This document shows positions 24,301 through 36,229 of a DNA stretch of 64,000 nucleotides, in pieces. The position numbers and the translations under genes are program-made. The stretch spans positions 1,240,001-1,304,000 of the forward strand of contig OX637804.1 in NCBI GenBank assembly GCA_951802425.1, given 5' to 3'. This stretch comes from Clavaria fumosa. Lineage: Eukaryota; Basidiomycota; Agaricomycetes; Agaricales; Clavariaceae. Numbering within the stretch: position 1 is the stretch's first letter; each line of letters begins with the position of its first letter. Below the pieces are notes generated by a model that saw only the letters and a list, made by a program, of their open reading frames with translations, had not been told where the DNA came from and searched no databases.

Positions 24301-25541
24301 GAGCGTTCTCCAAAGGCGCGTGTGCCTTCCTTTCCTTCGTTTGTTAGTCTAGCCGCTGAATTGAAAACTCTGTTTTCCTTTCTTAGACTTCAGACGAAGA
24401 TTCATATCACTGCTTTCATTCAAGTTTAGGGAGTTTGGGAGTGCTATGGCGTTTAGCGTCATTGAGGCGGCGAACTCGGGCCTTAGGCGACTAGACGATG
24501 GCGACTCCGCAGGTGAGCAGATCGCGTTACCGAGCAATACACTGGCTCAAATGCACTTCATTTACTCGCAGATTTAAGTGCCGCCGAGCTGTCCTTTATT
24601 TTGACGCCGTTCGACCTGAAACGGCTCGAGTCCTATGCAAACAACATGCTGGACTATCACGTCGTGATCGACCTACTGCCTACGCTCGGCACGCTTTACT
24701 TTGAGCGGCGCTTGGGGAGTGGGACACAGCTGAGCGCGGTGCAAAGCTTCATTCTACTTGCGCTTGGGCTGCAGCGGAAGAATATTGAGCAGGTTGAGGT
24801 TAGATTACTGTCTCTCATCATTTTTACTCCTGGCTCTACAACCTGCGGGTTTTGCTCACACAGGCTGAGCTCAAGCTGCCTGTCTCTCAAGTGCTTGCCC
24901 TCTTCGTCAAGGTCGTGCGCAAGATCAGCAAGCGCCTGCTGGATGTACAGCGGGCGACGATCGCCGCTACTCTACCGCCCGACTCCGCCGGAGGCACGCT
25001 CCCACACGTTGTGGCCGACGAGAAGTCGCCTCGGGAAGTGCAGGCGGGAGCCGCGGCAGAAGACGAGAGCCGGCCGCTCTGGCGCCGCTTGGAGGACGAG
25101 CTAGACGACGCGGGCGAAGTGGATGCGGAGCGCCGGGCGCTCGCGGAGAAGCAGAAGGAGCTAATGGGCTCGCTTGATCTTAGTCGGTGAGCGTTTGGTG
25201 TTCCTCCCGCGCAGCACATGGCATCCCCGGCCCCCTCTGGCTTCCTGGCTTGTGGCGACTGCTGGCCAAGTTGTGTCCCCTTTCGAATTCATTCATCTGA
25301 TATCGCTGGTTATTTATTTACAAGGTATGCGATTGACGATTCTTCCGCGAGAGATTGGTTGCCTGCTGAGAGACAGGTCGCAGCGGCGCGGGGGAGCGAT
25401 GGGAAGACGGCAATCGTGAGCGTGCATAAGAAGAGCGGCGGCGGCGGCGGTGGCGTCATTGTCGGCGCCAAGCGCTCTCGGGAGGGTGACGCGAGCCATC
25501 AGAAGAAGCACACGCGCCGGGGCAAGAAGTCTAAGCATTGA
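21394..25541 (+). CDS. RNA cytidine acetyltransferase, Kre33/NAT10 family
   Basis: Thirteen exons: 21394-21498, 21567-21658, 21788-21901, 21956-22136, 22192-22809, 22876-23748, 23802-23921, 23979-24115, 24173-24315, 24387-24512, 24572-24798, 24864-25186 and 25325-25541; 1091 residues, the usual family length. The enzyme acetylates cytidine in 18S rRNA and tRNA, using ATP and acetyl-CoA, in the nucleolus. Seen: N-terminus MRKQLDPRIPTLI; Walker A ASRGRGKSA (285-293) and DEAAAIPLP (389 on) of the helicase-like domain; GNAT signature RIATHPDYANMGYGSRAI (about 651-668); LLRFWKRAGFVPVY; KDFRRRF; and a basic tail RRGKKSKH. Exon choice follows family conservation. Intron 9 appears to be a GC-AG intron. 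Single-copy housekeeping gene. Confidence 0.95.
24316..24386 (+). other. Probable GC-AG intron in the acetyltransferase gene
   Basis: Joining AAAG (to 24315) to ACTTCAGACG (from 24387) restores KDFRRRF, which is conserved in the family. The donor is then AAAG|GCGCGT, matching the donor consensus except for C at position 2. The nearest usable GT donor, four bases later, would also stay in frame but would insert residues and lose the conserved Asp. Confidence 0.7.
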
Positions 25542-27050
25542 GAATGGGAATTGTTTGGGGAGGGGAAGTCAAAATGGTTAAATCAAATTGGCATTCAGTC
25601 ACCTGGTGACAAGATCATAAGATTGTGGATGTAATTAGTGGTGCTCAACTACAAGCACTGAATGGTCAGTGTGATGGGATCACATCAGTGACTTCCTCTT
25701 CAGATGGAACAAGAATTGTGTCCACAAAGTTCAGTTGCATATTGTAGTATATAAAAGGTGGTATTGGATGCTGCAAATCCCCTGTGTATAATGGGGTACC
25801 AGCTTCCACTTGATATATCTGTATCCTGGGTTGAGAGCCCTTTTAGTCACAAGAGGACACTAATATTGTGGCCACCCAAGAAGTACACCAGTATGCATTT
25901 ACCATTTCAGCCAGGCTTGGCCAAGAAAATCATATGTTTTGCATGACAAACTTGGCTTGGGGTAGGGGAAAAATGGTGTTTTACAGTAATGGCAGCTGAC
26001 AGCAGAATTGACACTCACCATTTCAGGGTCCCAGGAGAAAAGTTTTCAACAAACAAGTTTTTGAGGAATTTGGCAAAGATGTTTGGTAAGTGTGCCAGAT
26101 GGCAGCCAAGTTTGGGATGTTCCAGACTTCAAGAGTAGAAACAAGCATGACAAATGCTGCTACATACAGGTACCAACCCCACCTGTTCATCCCTAGTGAG
26201 GGAAAAGCCCTTGGCTGGACCAAAATTGGCTGGGCTCTACTGACAACCTTTCAGGGCCCAAGGCCCAGCCTGGGATATTATTGAGAAGCCAGGGCCACCC
26301 AAACCAGAGTTTTGGTCCTTATTATTGCTGTTTTCAGTCCACCAAGTGTGCTGAAAACAGCTACAATCATAGTAATAGCCTGTGGTCACATTATAGCAGT
26401 GTTTTACAAGGGCTGTCTGATGAGGATGATAGATCAATGGCTCTTGCTACTGTACACTGACTGATCCCAGGAAGCCTTTATCTTAGCACTCAGGATAATT
26501 TGGCTTCTGTTCAATGGTGTGTGTGTGTGTGAGTAGTGATGCCAGGTTCAGTCTAGTTTTCTCCAAAAGATCCTAAACCTTGAACTTGACCCAAGGGTCT
26601 GGCCACTCAGAACTATGAACCTTGAACTGGATCATTGGTTCAGAACCTGGATCTCCAAAGGTCTGGAGAGCTGTCCATGGAACACTCAAGCATCACAAAA
26701 AAAGTGATGTGGCAGCATTCACTAGTTCACATGCATCCCTAATAAGAGTTGGTTGCAAATGCACTGGCAGGCCCATCTAGACTTACAATCCAACCCCTGC
26801 TCTGACAGGTTGGCCATAGCCTTGAATGCTGGCTAACATTCCTCAACATGAGAATATCCCTTAGGGCTTGATCATCTACAATGGCAAGGTCACAAGTCCG
26901 TATTACTCACCGGTGGCATTGTGGGCAGGTGTGAGGGGGGGGATGTCAGTGAAGCGGCCTTGTGATGCTCCGCAACTCTGGCATCAGACATCACAATCGC
27001 TAGCAGTGTCACTGTGCTCCACCCAGCTCCACCACGACAGGACGACGACG
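25542..27050. other. Intergenic DNA, decayed repeat-like, no gene
   Basis: Moderately AT-rich and dense in stops on both strands. It holds several weak inverted repeats (for example CTGTTTTCAG with CTGAAAACAG at about 26325-26365) and a short GT microsatellite at about 26517-26531. Composition resembles the foldback element at 20888-21227, so old non-autonomous transposons are likely, but no full element could be defined. Confidence 0.5.
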
Positions 27051-29343
27051 TGATGCGGGAAAAAACAGAAAAAGAAAAAGGCGCTTCTTCTTTTCCCTAT
27101 TTTTTCTGTTTTTTCTATTTCCTTTTGGGCTCCGCTGTTCGCTTGCTACCGTCTGTTCTGTCCGCCGCCTCCTGTCCAGTCCCTGTCTCTGTCTATCGTT
27201 ATCCCCGCGTTCTCACGACGCGCCGCCTACGTCACTCTACACGTCATGCTGGTGTACGGGCCCTGTCTCTCACCGGATCTCACCGCTTGTCTGTCTGTCT
27301 GTCTGTCTGTTCCGGGTTCTGTGTGTCCTGTCCGTGTGTTGTTGTTGTTGTTGTTGTTGTGTGCTGATCGTTCGATCGATGGGACGAAGGTCGTTTGCGT
27401 GTGGACACGGATAGGGGATGTGGACGCCACCGCCGGATGACTCACATTGGGCGTTGGGGTGGCCTGACCAGGGTGCACGCGGAGACAGACGGACGCGGAC
27501 GCCGCCCAGGGGATGGGTGGCGGTTGGGGCCTGACCGGCTTGACCGCTTACTTACGGGTTGTACTGTAGGTTACCGGGAGGTCCGTGCGCTTTTGCGCTT
27601 TGCGTCCTTTTTTTTTTTCATACAGTAACTTCGAAAGTGAAAAAGAGATGGAAAGGGACCACTTTTTTTTTTTTTTGGGGGGGGGGGGGTAATCCTTTGC
27701 GTCTCCTCGAGCGTGTCTGTGTCTGTCGATGTCGATTGAGGGCTGCTAACCCGTCGGTGTTCAACGAGGTGATCGATGATCCCGTGTGTAGAAAGATCTT
27801 ATCTTCTTTCTTCGAAGGAAGTCGCGCTGTTGTTGGGATCCGCACGCGTGTTGCGGTCGTTTGTTTGGCCCTTTTCCTGGGTGGGCGCTAGTGGTTGGCG
27901 GATTGGCTATTGAAAGTGCTGAATAGCTGGTGCTGCACGGTTCAACGGAGGGCATAGCGGGCGGGCAGTGCTACGGGGCGTCGTGCCTTTTTTTTCCCCC
28001 TTCCTATATGATTCTTGCGGATCGATCTTATCTTCTTTCTTCGCACGTTATCTCAATTTCTTTTTCCTTTTTCTTCTTCTTTCTTTGTCGTTCTCGAACG
28101 AACGAACGAACGAACGAACACATCCGCGTCTGGGATCCGCGTGCAGGTGGGTCGTGTGACCCCCGCCCGCTCCCTGATTTTTCCTTCCTCCTTGGGTGGG
28201 CGGTGCTGCTCGACGCGATGGTGGTGAGGCAGGGCTGGTTATTTTATTTTTATTTTTTGGGTGTCTTTCGTCGTTGCACCACCGTATGTGTGCGGGGTGT
28301 GTGGAGGTGTTACCGGGGTCGTTAATAGAGTGGCGCACCCCCTCTCCCTCGTTGAAACACGCCCATGGCATCAACGGGGGGATATTCGTTACAGGGTGGT
28401 ATATGGTACAGCCTGTACCTTCTTTTAGCTCGCCGTCCCTCTTTTTTGTTGTTGTTGTTGTTGTTGCTGATGTGAATGAAGTGGACGGTGTTTTTGTTGT
28501 TGTCATTTTTCATCTCTGAAGAAGACCTGTGGTCGCGGGACTCGCGGTGTCTCTCTCACAGACCACGACCACGAGGGACACCAACGGGCCTCGAGGGACG
28601 ACTGCTCGGGCCATTGAAAGATTTTTGGGGCAAGTCGTGTTCTTCCCTTCCCTTCTTTTCTTTTCTTTTCTTTTCTTTTTCCTTTTCTCTTCCACTTTTA
28701 TTAATATTTTTAGTGTGCTCTCCGTGTTCCGGCAGCTTTTTACGGGTTACAAGTGGTGTTCGGTGCTATACCGGGAATGGAAGGGTGAAAGATGGGAGAG
28801 GGGGGTGTGAGGGTGTGATGACGTATTATTGTGTGGTGAAAGTGAAAAAAAGAGACCCTGTTCGGTGTTTGTTATGGTTGTGATGGGCGGGAGACGGCGT
28901 TGGATGTGTGTTGGGTTACTCGGCGTGAGTTTAGGGTGTGCTGGGCGTGAGAGGGTACCGATGGGCGCGGGGTGTAGCTTTTCTGAAGAGGGGAGGGTCA
29001 TTACCTTCTACGAGGAGTGGAGGATACTGATACACGTGGAGCGGGGCTTTATTTTAGATCAATGGATGATATATTTGTGTTATGAGGGAGATATGAAGGT
29101 GATTACGGGGGTAGAACTACCGGCGGAGGGTAAAAGAGGAGATAGAGAGGAGAGAAGAAGAGTCGAAGGGAAAGAGAGTCGGAGAAGTTGATTAACCCTA
29201 ACCATAGTCTTTTTCTTTCTAGAATATAATGTTATGTAATCAAATCATCACTCTTAGTTAGCTCGACTCTCTCTCTCTACTTCTCTCTCTCTCTTCTCTC
29301 TCTCTCTTACTTACTGACTCACACACTCGCTCACATTCACTCA
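27051..29343 (+). promoter_or_regulatory. Long T-rich and CT-rich leader region of the RRM-like gene
   Basis: Plus-strand pyrimidine-rich DNA with many microsatellites: TCTG at 27290-27311, GTT at 27340-27361, a T14G13 homopolymer junction at 27663-27689, AACG at 28095-28118, TTG at 28446-28468 and TTTTC at 28655-28680. A CT-rich tract at 29265-29330 ends just before the ATG at 29344. Such CT-rich stretches before the start are common in fungal promoters and leaders. No separate gene is supported; transcribed leader exons are possible. Confidence 0.5.
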
Positions 29344-32300
29344 ATGGATAGTCATATCCTCGACGATATCACTGTCACTCATATTCATAGTCGTGTAGGA
29401 GCTGACTCTCCTTTACTAGGTTTCCCTGACGCGTCTTTCTCTTCAATCTCTTCTTCTTCTTACTCTTCTTCATCATCTTTCTCTTCATCACCGACACACG
29501 CGCTTTGGCATACACACGACGCACACAACCACAGCGGGAACCACGTCGACGATGATGACGACAACGACGACGGCCACTCCGTTCCCACAGACCCCCACCA
29601 CGGCCCCCGCCCCCGCCGTCGTCTCCGCCCCGACCCACTCGTGTTCCCCAGCCCGGACTTTACGCGCGCACTCCCGCTCAAGCCGCACGCCCACGAGCAC
29701 GAGCACACACACGCACACGGCCTGCGCGGGGTACTCGCGTCCCCGTCCTCCTTGCTGTCGACCGCTACTACCGCGTCTGCGACCACCGCCTCGTCCGCGT
29801 CCGCGTCGTCTCTATCCGTGTCCTCGTCGGACGCGCGCGATTGGGTCTGGCATGTGCAGTGGTGTCTGCGCCGCGAAGACGAGGAGGGGATCGGGGATGG
29901 GGACGGGGACGGGGACGGGGTGAGTGGAGTCGGTGCGTGCGAAAAAAATGGGGACGGGAAAAGCGAGCGGGGGTTGTGTGTGTCTGGGCAGCTGCGACAG
30001 GAAAAGGAGGAGGTGTCTGGTTCCCCGCTGTTGCTGTTCTCGCCGCCGCCGCCGTCGCTACCGTTGGCAGACCTCGATAAAGTACGTGGCGTCGTCCCCC
30101 CCCGCCTTTTCACTCGTCCTGTTCGCTTACGCCGACCCCCCGTCTCCCTTCCTTTTTTTTGGTTTTGGTTTTTCTCTCTCCCCCGCTTCTTCTTCTTCTT
30201 CTTCTCTTCGCCTGGCCTGCCTTCGTAGCCACTCCCCCAACCGCCGCCGCCGTCCCCGTCTCCACCCCAGTCACCGCTATCGCCATGTCTGCCACCGCCG
30301 TCCCTACCCGCGGCATCATCGACGTCGACGCCGTCATCAGGATCAGGATCGGGGTCGGGATCACCGACGTCGACACACTCGCCGGGCGCGCATCTCCCGC
30401 CGTCGTTTTCGCGTCTCCGCGGTAGCAGCGTGGGTCAGGGCCAGCAGTGCTCGCCGCCGCTCCCTGCGCTGCCCCTGCCGTTACCGCTTGAGACCTCGCG
30501 GAGCAGCGGGTGCTTGGAAGGGGATGACCCGGACGGGGCGCTGGTGCCGCTGCTGCGGCGGCATGGGTCGGTCTCTTCTGGTGGTGTGACGCATGGGCAT
30601 GGACGTGCGTGTGAGGGTTTAAATGGCGAAGGCGAGGTGGTGGTGGGTGGTGCTGGTAGTGTTGGAGATGTTAGTGTTTGTGGGGATGTGGGATGCGAGC
30701 AGGAACTGGAGCTGGAGCTGGAGCAGGGACGCGAGCGCGAGGATGCGCAGGAACGGGAACGGGAACGCGAACGTGAACAGGAACCCAACGACGACGACGG
30801 CGATGACGACGACGACGATGATGATGACACGCAAGAGGCGCTCGAAGCGGAGGACTACGACGCGGACCCGGCGCGGGGGCTCAGCCGCGCGCTGGAGCGC
30901 GCACTGGAGCTGATGCGTGCGGGCGCGGGTGTGGGCGACGGTGACGGTGACGGCGACCATGACGGCGCGGGGGGGATGCTGTTGCGCCCTGGGGAGGCGG
31001 CGTTGCTTGGGAGCACGCGGCCGCGGTCGCTCTTGCGGGCTAGTGGGATCGCGTCTGCGTCTGTGTCTGTGTCTGCGTCTGTGTTTGCGTCTGCGTCTGC
31101 GGGGGTGGCGCTGGGGGATGAGGAGGCACTGCTGCCGCTGCCGGTGCCGAGGACGCCGTGGTCGACGCCTTGCTCGACGCCGCCGCCTTCGGTGGGCGTG
31201 TTTGGGGGGTTGCGGATGCTGCGCGAGAGGGAGGGGAGCGGGGGCGGGGGTGTTCAGCAACAGCTACAACAACCGTCAACATCGTCGTCGTCGTCAACAT
31301 ACCCGGCGCACTTCCAGCCGTACCCGCATCCGCGCCCGCAGGCGTACCCGCCGCTTGCTGTGCATTCGCGGCACCCGTCTGAGGCTTCTGGTGGTGTTTG
31401 TGATCGTGAGGGTGAGGATGGTGGTGATGGGGAGGGGGAGGAGGATGGGGAGGATGGGGAGGATGGTGATGGGGAGGGAGAGGAGGGGGGGCAGGTGGTT
31501 TTGGCGCCGTTGCCGCCGTCGCTGCTGCTGCCGCAGGCTGTGGTGATGCCGTTGGCGGGGCTGGTGGGAACGGGACCGGGACTGGGACCGGTGGTGGCTG
31601 CTGCCGCATCCTCGTCCTCGTCGTCGCCTCCGCCCCCGCCGCGCTTGCGGCCGTGGGGCTCTTCGCGCTCGTCGTTGCTACAGCAGCTGCGTGGGGGTGC
31701 TAATGCTGCGGCGGCTGTCGCAAGCGCGAGCGCCAGCACCGGTACCTCCTCCAGCGGCACCACTTCGCTGCTGCCGACACCGACATCGACGCCCCCGACG
31801 ACGATGACGACTCTGCCATTGCCACTGCTACCGCCACCGCCACCGCCACCGTCAGTGATGACGATGACGATGACGACGACGCCGCCGCCGAGGGTGTCGT
31901 CGTTGACGACGCTCTCACTGCCACTGCCACTACCACCGCCACCGCCACCGTCGGTGATGACGATGCCGAGGGTGGCGCCGACGCGCTCGCACGAGCGTCC
32001 CCCGTCCTTGTCTGCGGCGGTGGCGTCGCTCGCGACGACGACGACGCGCACGCGCGCGCGTGCGGGCTCGGCTGCTGCGCGGGTGTCTGTGTCCGGGCTT
32101 GGGGCTGTGGGCGGCGGCTCTGTTGTTGTTGCTGGTGGTGGTGGTGGTGTGTTGCAGCAGCAGCAGCAGCAGGTACAACCACAACCACAGCTACAGCTAC
32201 AGGTGCAGGTGCAGCAGCCAAGGCGGCGACGGTCCACGGTGGGCTACGCACATGCGCGTGTGCCCTCTTCACATGTACACGCGCCGTTTGAGGGCTTGGT

Positions 32301-33730
32301 TGGCGCTGGTGGAGGCGGAGGCGGGGGGGTAGAGGGGGGCGTGCGCACGAGCCGGGTTTTCGTTGGAGAGGGTGGTGGCGCTGCTGTGTTTGCTGCCGCT
32401 ACTGGTGCCGCTACTACTGGTACCGCTGCTGCTACTGCTGCTGCTGCTGCTCCTTCCCCTGCCCCTGCTGCTACTGCTCCCGCTCCTCCTGCTCCTGCTG
32501 TTCCTGCAGCTGCTGCTACCCCCCAGTCGCCGATGTTTGCTTCGTTGCTTGACGACGGCGGGGTGTGGTGCGAGGACGCGTGCGAGTCCAACGGGGCGTA
32601 TGACGGGTACGAGGGGTGCCGTGCTGGTGAGACGGCGCGGGACCTGCGCGGAGGGGATGGGGATGGGGATGGGGAGGAAGGGGAGGAGGAGGATGCGGGT
32701 GTGGCGTTCCCGGCGTCGCAGTCGCGTTGGTCGCTCACGACGAGTGTGGGGGAGGAGCAGGCTGCTGAGGCCGCTGCTGCTGCTGCTGCTGCTGCTGTTG
32801 GTGGTGGTGGTGGTGGTGGTGTGGATGCTGAGAGGGGGAAGAGGAAGAAGGGGAAGGCGGGTGCGGGTGCGGGTGCGGGGAAGAGTGCGGAGAAGATGGG
32901 ACGACGCCAGCGGCTTGTGAGCTTTATTGCGCGGTTGGGGCTGCCGTTGGCTTTGACTGCTGGGGGTGGGGTGCCGCCTGTGCCGCCGTCGCCGTCGGTG
33001 ATGACGACGACGATGACGAGGAGGGAGGAGGGGGAGCGTGAGCATGATGGAGTGGAAAGACAGATACGGGAGTCGTCGCCCCCGCCGCCGCCGATGCGGC
33101 TGGACCTGGACCTGCCGCCGAATGCGACGCGGTTGAGTCTGTACCCGTTTGAGGATGGGGATCGGACGGTTTGTGTTGGTGTTGGGGAGGGGGAGGGGCG
33201 AGCGAGCGAGAGTGAGGGTGAGAGTGGGAGTGGGAGTGGGAGTGAGGGTGTTGGTGTTGGTGTTGGTACGTTGTCGTCTTTATTTTATTTTTTGTGGGGA
33301 AGGGGGTTGTTACTCATGAGATTTTTTATTTATTTAAAGTAGGCCGACGGCCACGGGCAAGGACGACGACGGCGACGACGCGCGCGCCCATCGAGCACCT
33401 GTTCACGCGGCCTGCTACGGCTGGGTCTGGGTCTGGGTCTGGGTCTGGGTCCGGGTTTGGGTCCGGGTTTGGTGGGTCTGGGTTTGGTGGGTCTGCGCTG
33501 ACGCCGGTGGCGGGGAAGAAGCCCTCGTGCTCGACGCTCGCGTCGTCGGTGTCGGTGTCGGTGTCGTCGCCGTCGCCGTCGCCGGCGTCCTCGTGGTGCG
33601 CGCCGCCGACCTCGCCCGCGCCGACTGTGGCGTCGTTTGCGTCGGTTTCTGCGTCGGTTTCTGCGTCGGTTTCTGCGTCGGCGTCGAGGCGTGCGAGTTC
33701 TGTGGCGCAAGTGCAGCAACAACAACTACA

Positions 33731-33772
<42 letters not shown>

Positions 33773-35150
33773 ACAGTTGTCGGCGATGCCTTCGTTGGCG
33801 TCGCTGGCGTCGTCGTTTGCGTCGTCCTCGGTGGCGTCGTCTTCGGTGGCGGCAGCGGCGCACACGGTCCCGGTCCCGGTCCCGGCGCCTGTGCCGCTTC
33901 CGTCGTCGCCTTCGCTCCCGCCGTCGCCGTCGTTGTTGGCGGTGGCGGTGGCGGTCCCGCCGCCCGTCGGGTCGCCCGTGTCTGGGTTGGGGACGGGGGT
34001 GCGGGACGACGTTCGGGCCGGGATTGATGTGGAAGGGGAGGACGGGGTTGGCACGGACGTGCATGCGGAGACGACGGAGAAGACGGCCGTTCTAGCGGCG
34101 GACGAGCCGGCGCCGACACAAGCGGCGTTCGCGCCTGCCGCCGCCCCCGCCACCGCCACCGCCACCGCCACCGCGATGCACCCGCCGCCGCTAAGGCACA
34201 TGCTGTCGGACTCGCAGCTGGTGCAGACGCACACGCGCGATGGCGGGATAAGTGGGGCGGGCGCGGGCGCGGGCACGAATATGGCGACGATGACGACGAC
34301 GACGACGGGGCTGACGACGCGCAGCGCGAAACACATGTCGACGCCGGGGCCGTCGTCCTCGTTTGTGGGGTTCCCTGCTTTCCCGTCTGCCGCCGCCGCC
34401 GCCGGCGCTGGCGCTGCTGCTGCTGGCCGCGCGCCGTTCTCGCGCTGGGCACCGGCGCTCCGTGCGGAGGAGGAAGAGGACGGGGACGGGGACGGGGAGA
34501 GAGAGGGTGTCGTCCTGGGCGGGGAAGACAGGCGGGACGCGGCGGCGCCGAGGGAGGGCAAGGAAGCGGGGAAGGTGGGGCGGAGACAGCGCTTGGTGTC
34601 GTTTATTAGCCGGCTGGGGGGTGGTTCCTCTGGTGCTGGTGCTGGGGCTGGGGCTGGGGCTGGGGCTGATGCTGCTGCGGCGTCGTTGGGACTTGCTGTT
34701 CGGGAGAAGCGCCGACGGAAGTTGGTGGTGAGCGGTGTGCCGTGGGATGATGATGCCGGGTGCGAGGCCGTGCGGAGGTGGTGCGAGGTACGCTCGTTTT
34801 TTTTTTTTTTTCTTCGGCCGTGGCTTTTTTTTTTTTTTTGGGAAGGGGGTGCTGATATGTTTTTTTTTTCTAGGCATTTGGGCAGGTGAAAAGCTTTGTG
34901 CGCAAGCCGAATGGGAGCCTTGAGGTTGACTGGGCCAAGGCGAGCGTGGCTGATACGGTGAGTAGGGGGGGGGGTCTCTTTTGTCTTTTCTTGCTCCGCA
35001 TGTTTGGCTGCTGGCGAGAAGGCGGGCAATGTTGATACTGATGCCTTTTTCCGACAGGTCTGCCGGCTGCACGCGCAGGTACATATAACGGGCGCTGGGA
35101 GCGTCACGCTCTCCTGGGCCCTTGTCAAGGGCCGCCGGCTGAGGTTCTGA
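29344..35150 (+). CDS. Giant low-complexity protein with C-terminal RRM-like domain
   Basis: Five exons: 29344-30081, 30229-33265, 33343-34787, 34874-34957 and 35058-35150; 1798 residues, phases consistent, with donors GTACGT, GTACGT, GTACGC and GTGAGT. Most of the protein is disordered: Asp/Ser/Pro/Ala runs, GSGSGS, His-rich segments and a polyglutamine stretch (about 33716-33775). The last 85 residues look like an RNA recognition motif: KLVVSGVPWDD (RNP2-like), EAVRRWCEAFGQVKSFV, GSLEVDWA (RNP1-like), then VHITGAGSVTLSW. A motif GRRQRLVSFIxRLG occurs twice (about 32893-32940 and 34575-34615). An RNA-binding or scaffold role is inference. Introns 1, 3 and 4 hold long T or G runs. Confidence 0.75.
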
Positions 35151-36229
35151 ACCCCCCCGTCCGTCCGTCCGTCCCCCGCCGCGCCCACACGGTACCTCTG
35201 GTGCGCATCTCGAGCCAAGAGGAACCAACCCTTTACCCCCCCTCGCGGGGGACACACAAAAATTAACATCATCGTTAAAAACCACTCGTTTGGATACATT
35301 ATTGGCTTTGCGCATCCCGTTCGTTTTCCCTTGCTTTTTTTTTTTTGGTTTGTTTTTGTTTTCTCCTTTTTTTTTTTGGCACATCCGGTGCAGACTCTGC
35401 CACTGGAGAAAGTAGGACTCGAAGAGAAGAAGACAGGGGCCAAGTAACTTATTCCCCCCCTTCCCCTACCCTTTTTTTATTATTACTCTGCTCTTTTGAA
35501 TGGTCTCGTGCATCACTGACGTTGACTTATCCGCTATTTTCGTGACCTTTTTTGTTTTTTGTTTTGCACACATTATCCCCGCAACCTCCCCAAAATTGAA
35601 AAGCGCTGTACATTTTTTTAGAGACAAAAATATAGACTAGACTACTGCCCTTTGCCCCTTGTTTTCGCAGCTGCATACCGTATCAAATTTCATCTATTTT
35701 ATGCCTGGAAGCTATGACAAAGAATAGAATAGCATGAAGAAGGGGAGCCTGGCAAAGTGGTGGTGGGGTTGAACAGGTGCTTTGGGATGCTCTGTATGGA
35801 CTTGCACATAGTTGCAGGGATGAGATGTGGAGGTGTTGTTATAACCATCTTGAGCTTGGTTTGGCAAGTTGAACCATTGCCTGTGTACTTCCATCACAGT
35901 GGTAGCTAGTGGAGAGGATGTGATAGATTATCTGAAACTTGGTTCTTGGACAAATGCTTATTGCTTAGCCAATGTACATTGGTGCAAGATTCAATGCATA
36001 ACAAGCATTCAGGCCACAAACATTCACATTCGAGCAAAAAGAAAAGTACATACACGAGAGTGCAACATGAGCAACAGAAGGGACAAAACCACCACACAAA
36101 ACCTAGCATATCAAAGAATCCACACTAAATACAAGTACAGATGACAAGAATGCATGAAGAGCATAGTAGTTCAGGAAGGCTTCAGAACAATTTCAAGACA
36201 GATGGGAGAGAGGGGTGCTGAGACTTTCA
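35151..36229. other. Intergenic DNA between convergent genes
   Basis: Holds the T-rich 3' flank of the RRM-like gene (about 35330-35560) and the 3' flank of the WD40 gene (from about 35700). Nothing else seen. Minus-strand frames overlapping the end of the RRM-like gene are antisense products of its repeats. Confidence 0.55.

Noticed and set aside
27051..29200. Several 60-150 codon frames in the T-rich leader of the RRM-like gene
   Set aside because: No domain, no conserved splice pattern, full of microsatellites; better explained as a leader or intergenic DNA.
30619..33045. Several other long frames inside the RRM-like gene
   Set aside because: Same cause: shadow frames in extremely biased codons. 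They lack splice support and any domain.
33326..35443. Antisense frame of 705 codons across the end of the RRM-like gene
   Set aside because: It crosses the introns and 3' flank of a plus-strand gene with consistent splice sites and an RRM-like end. Its length follows from stop-poor GC-rich repeats.
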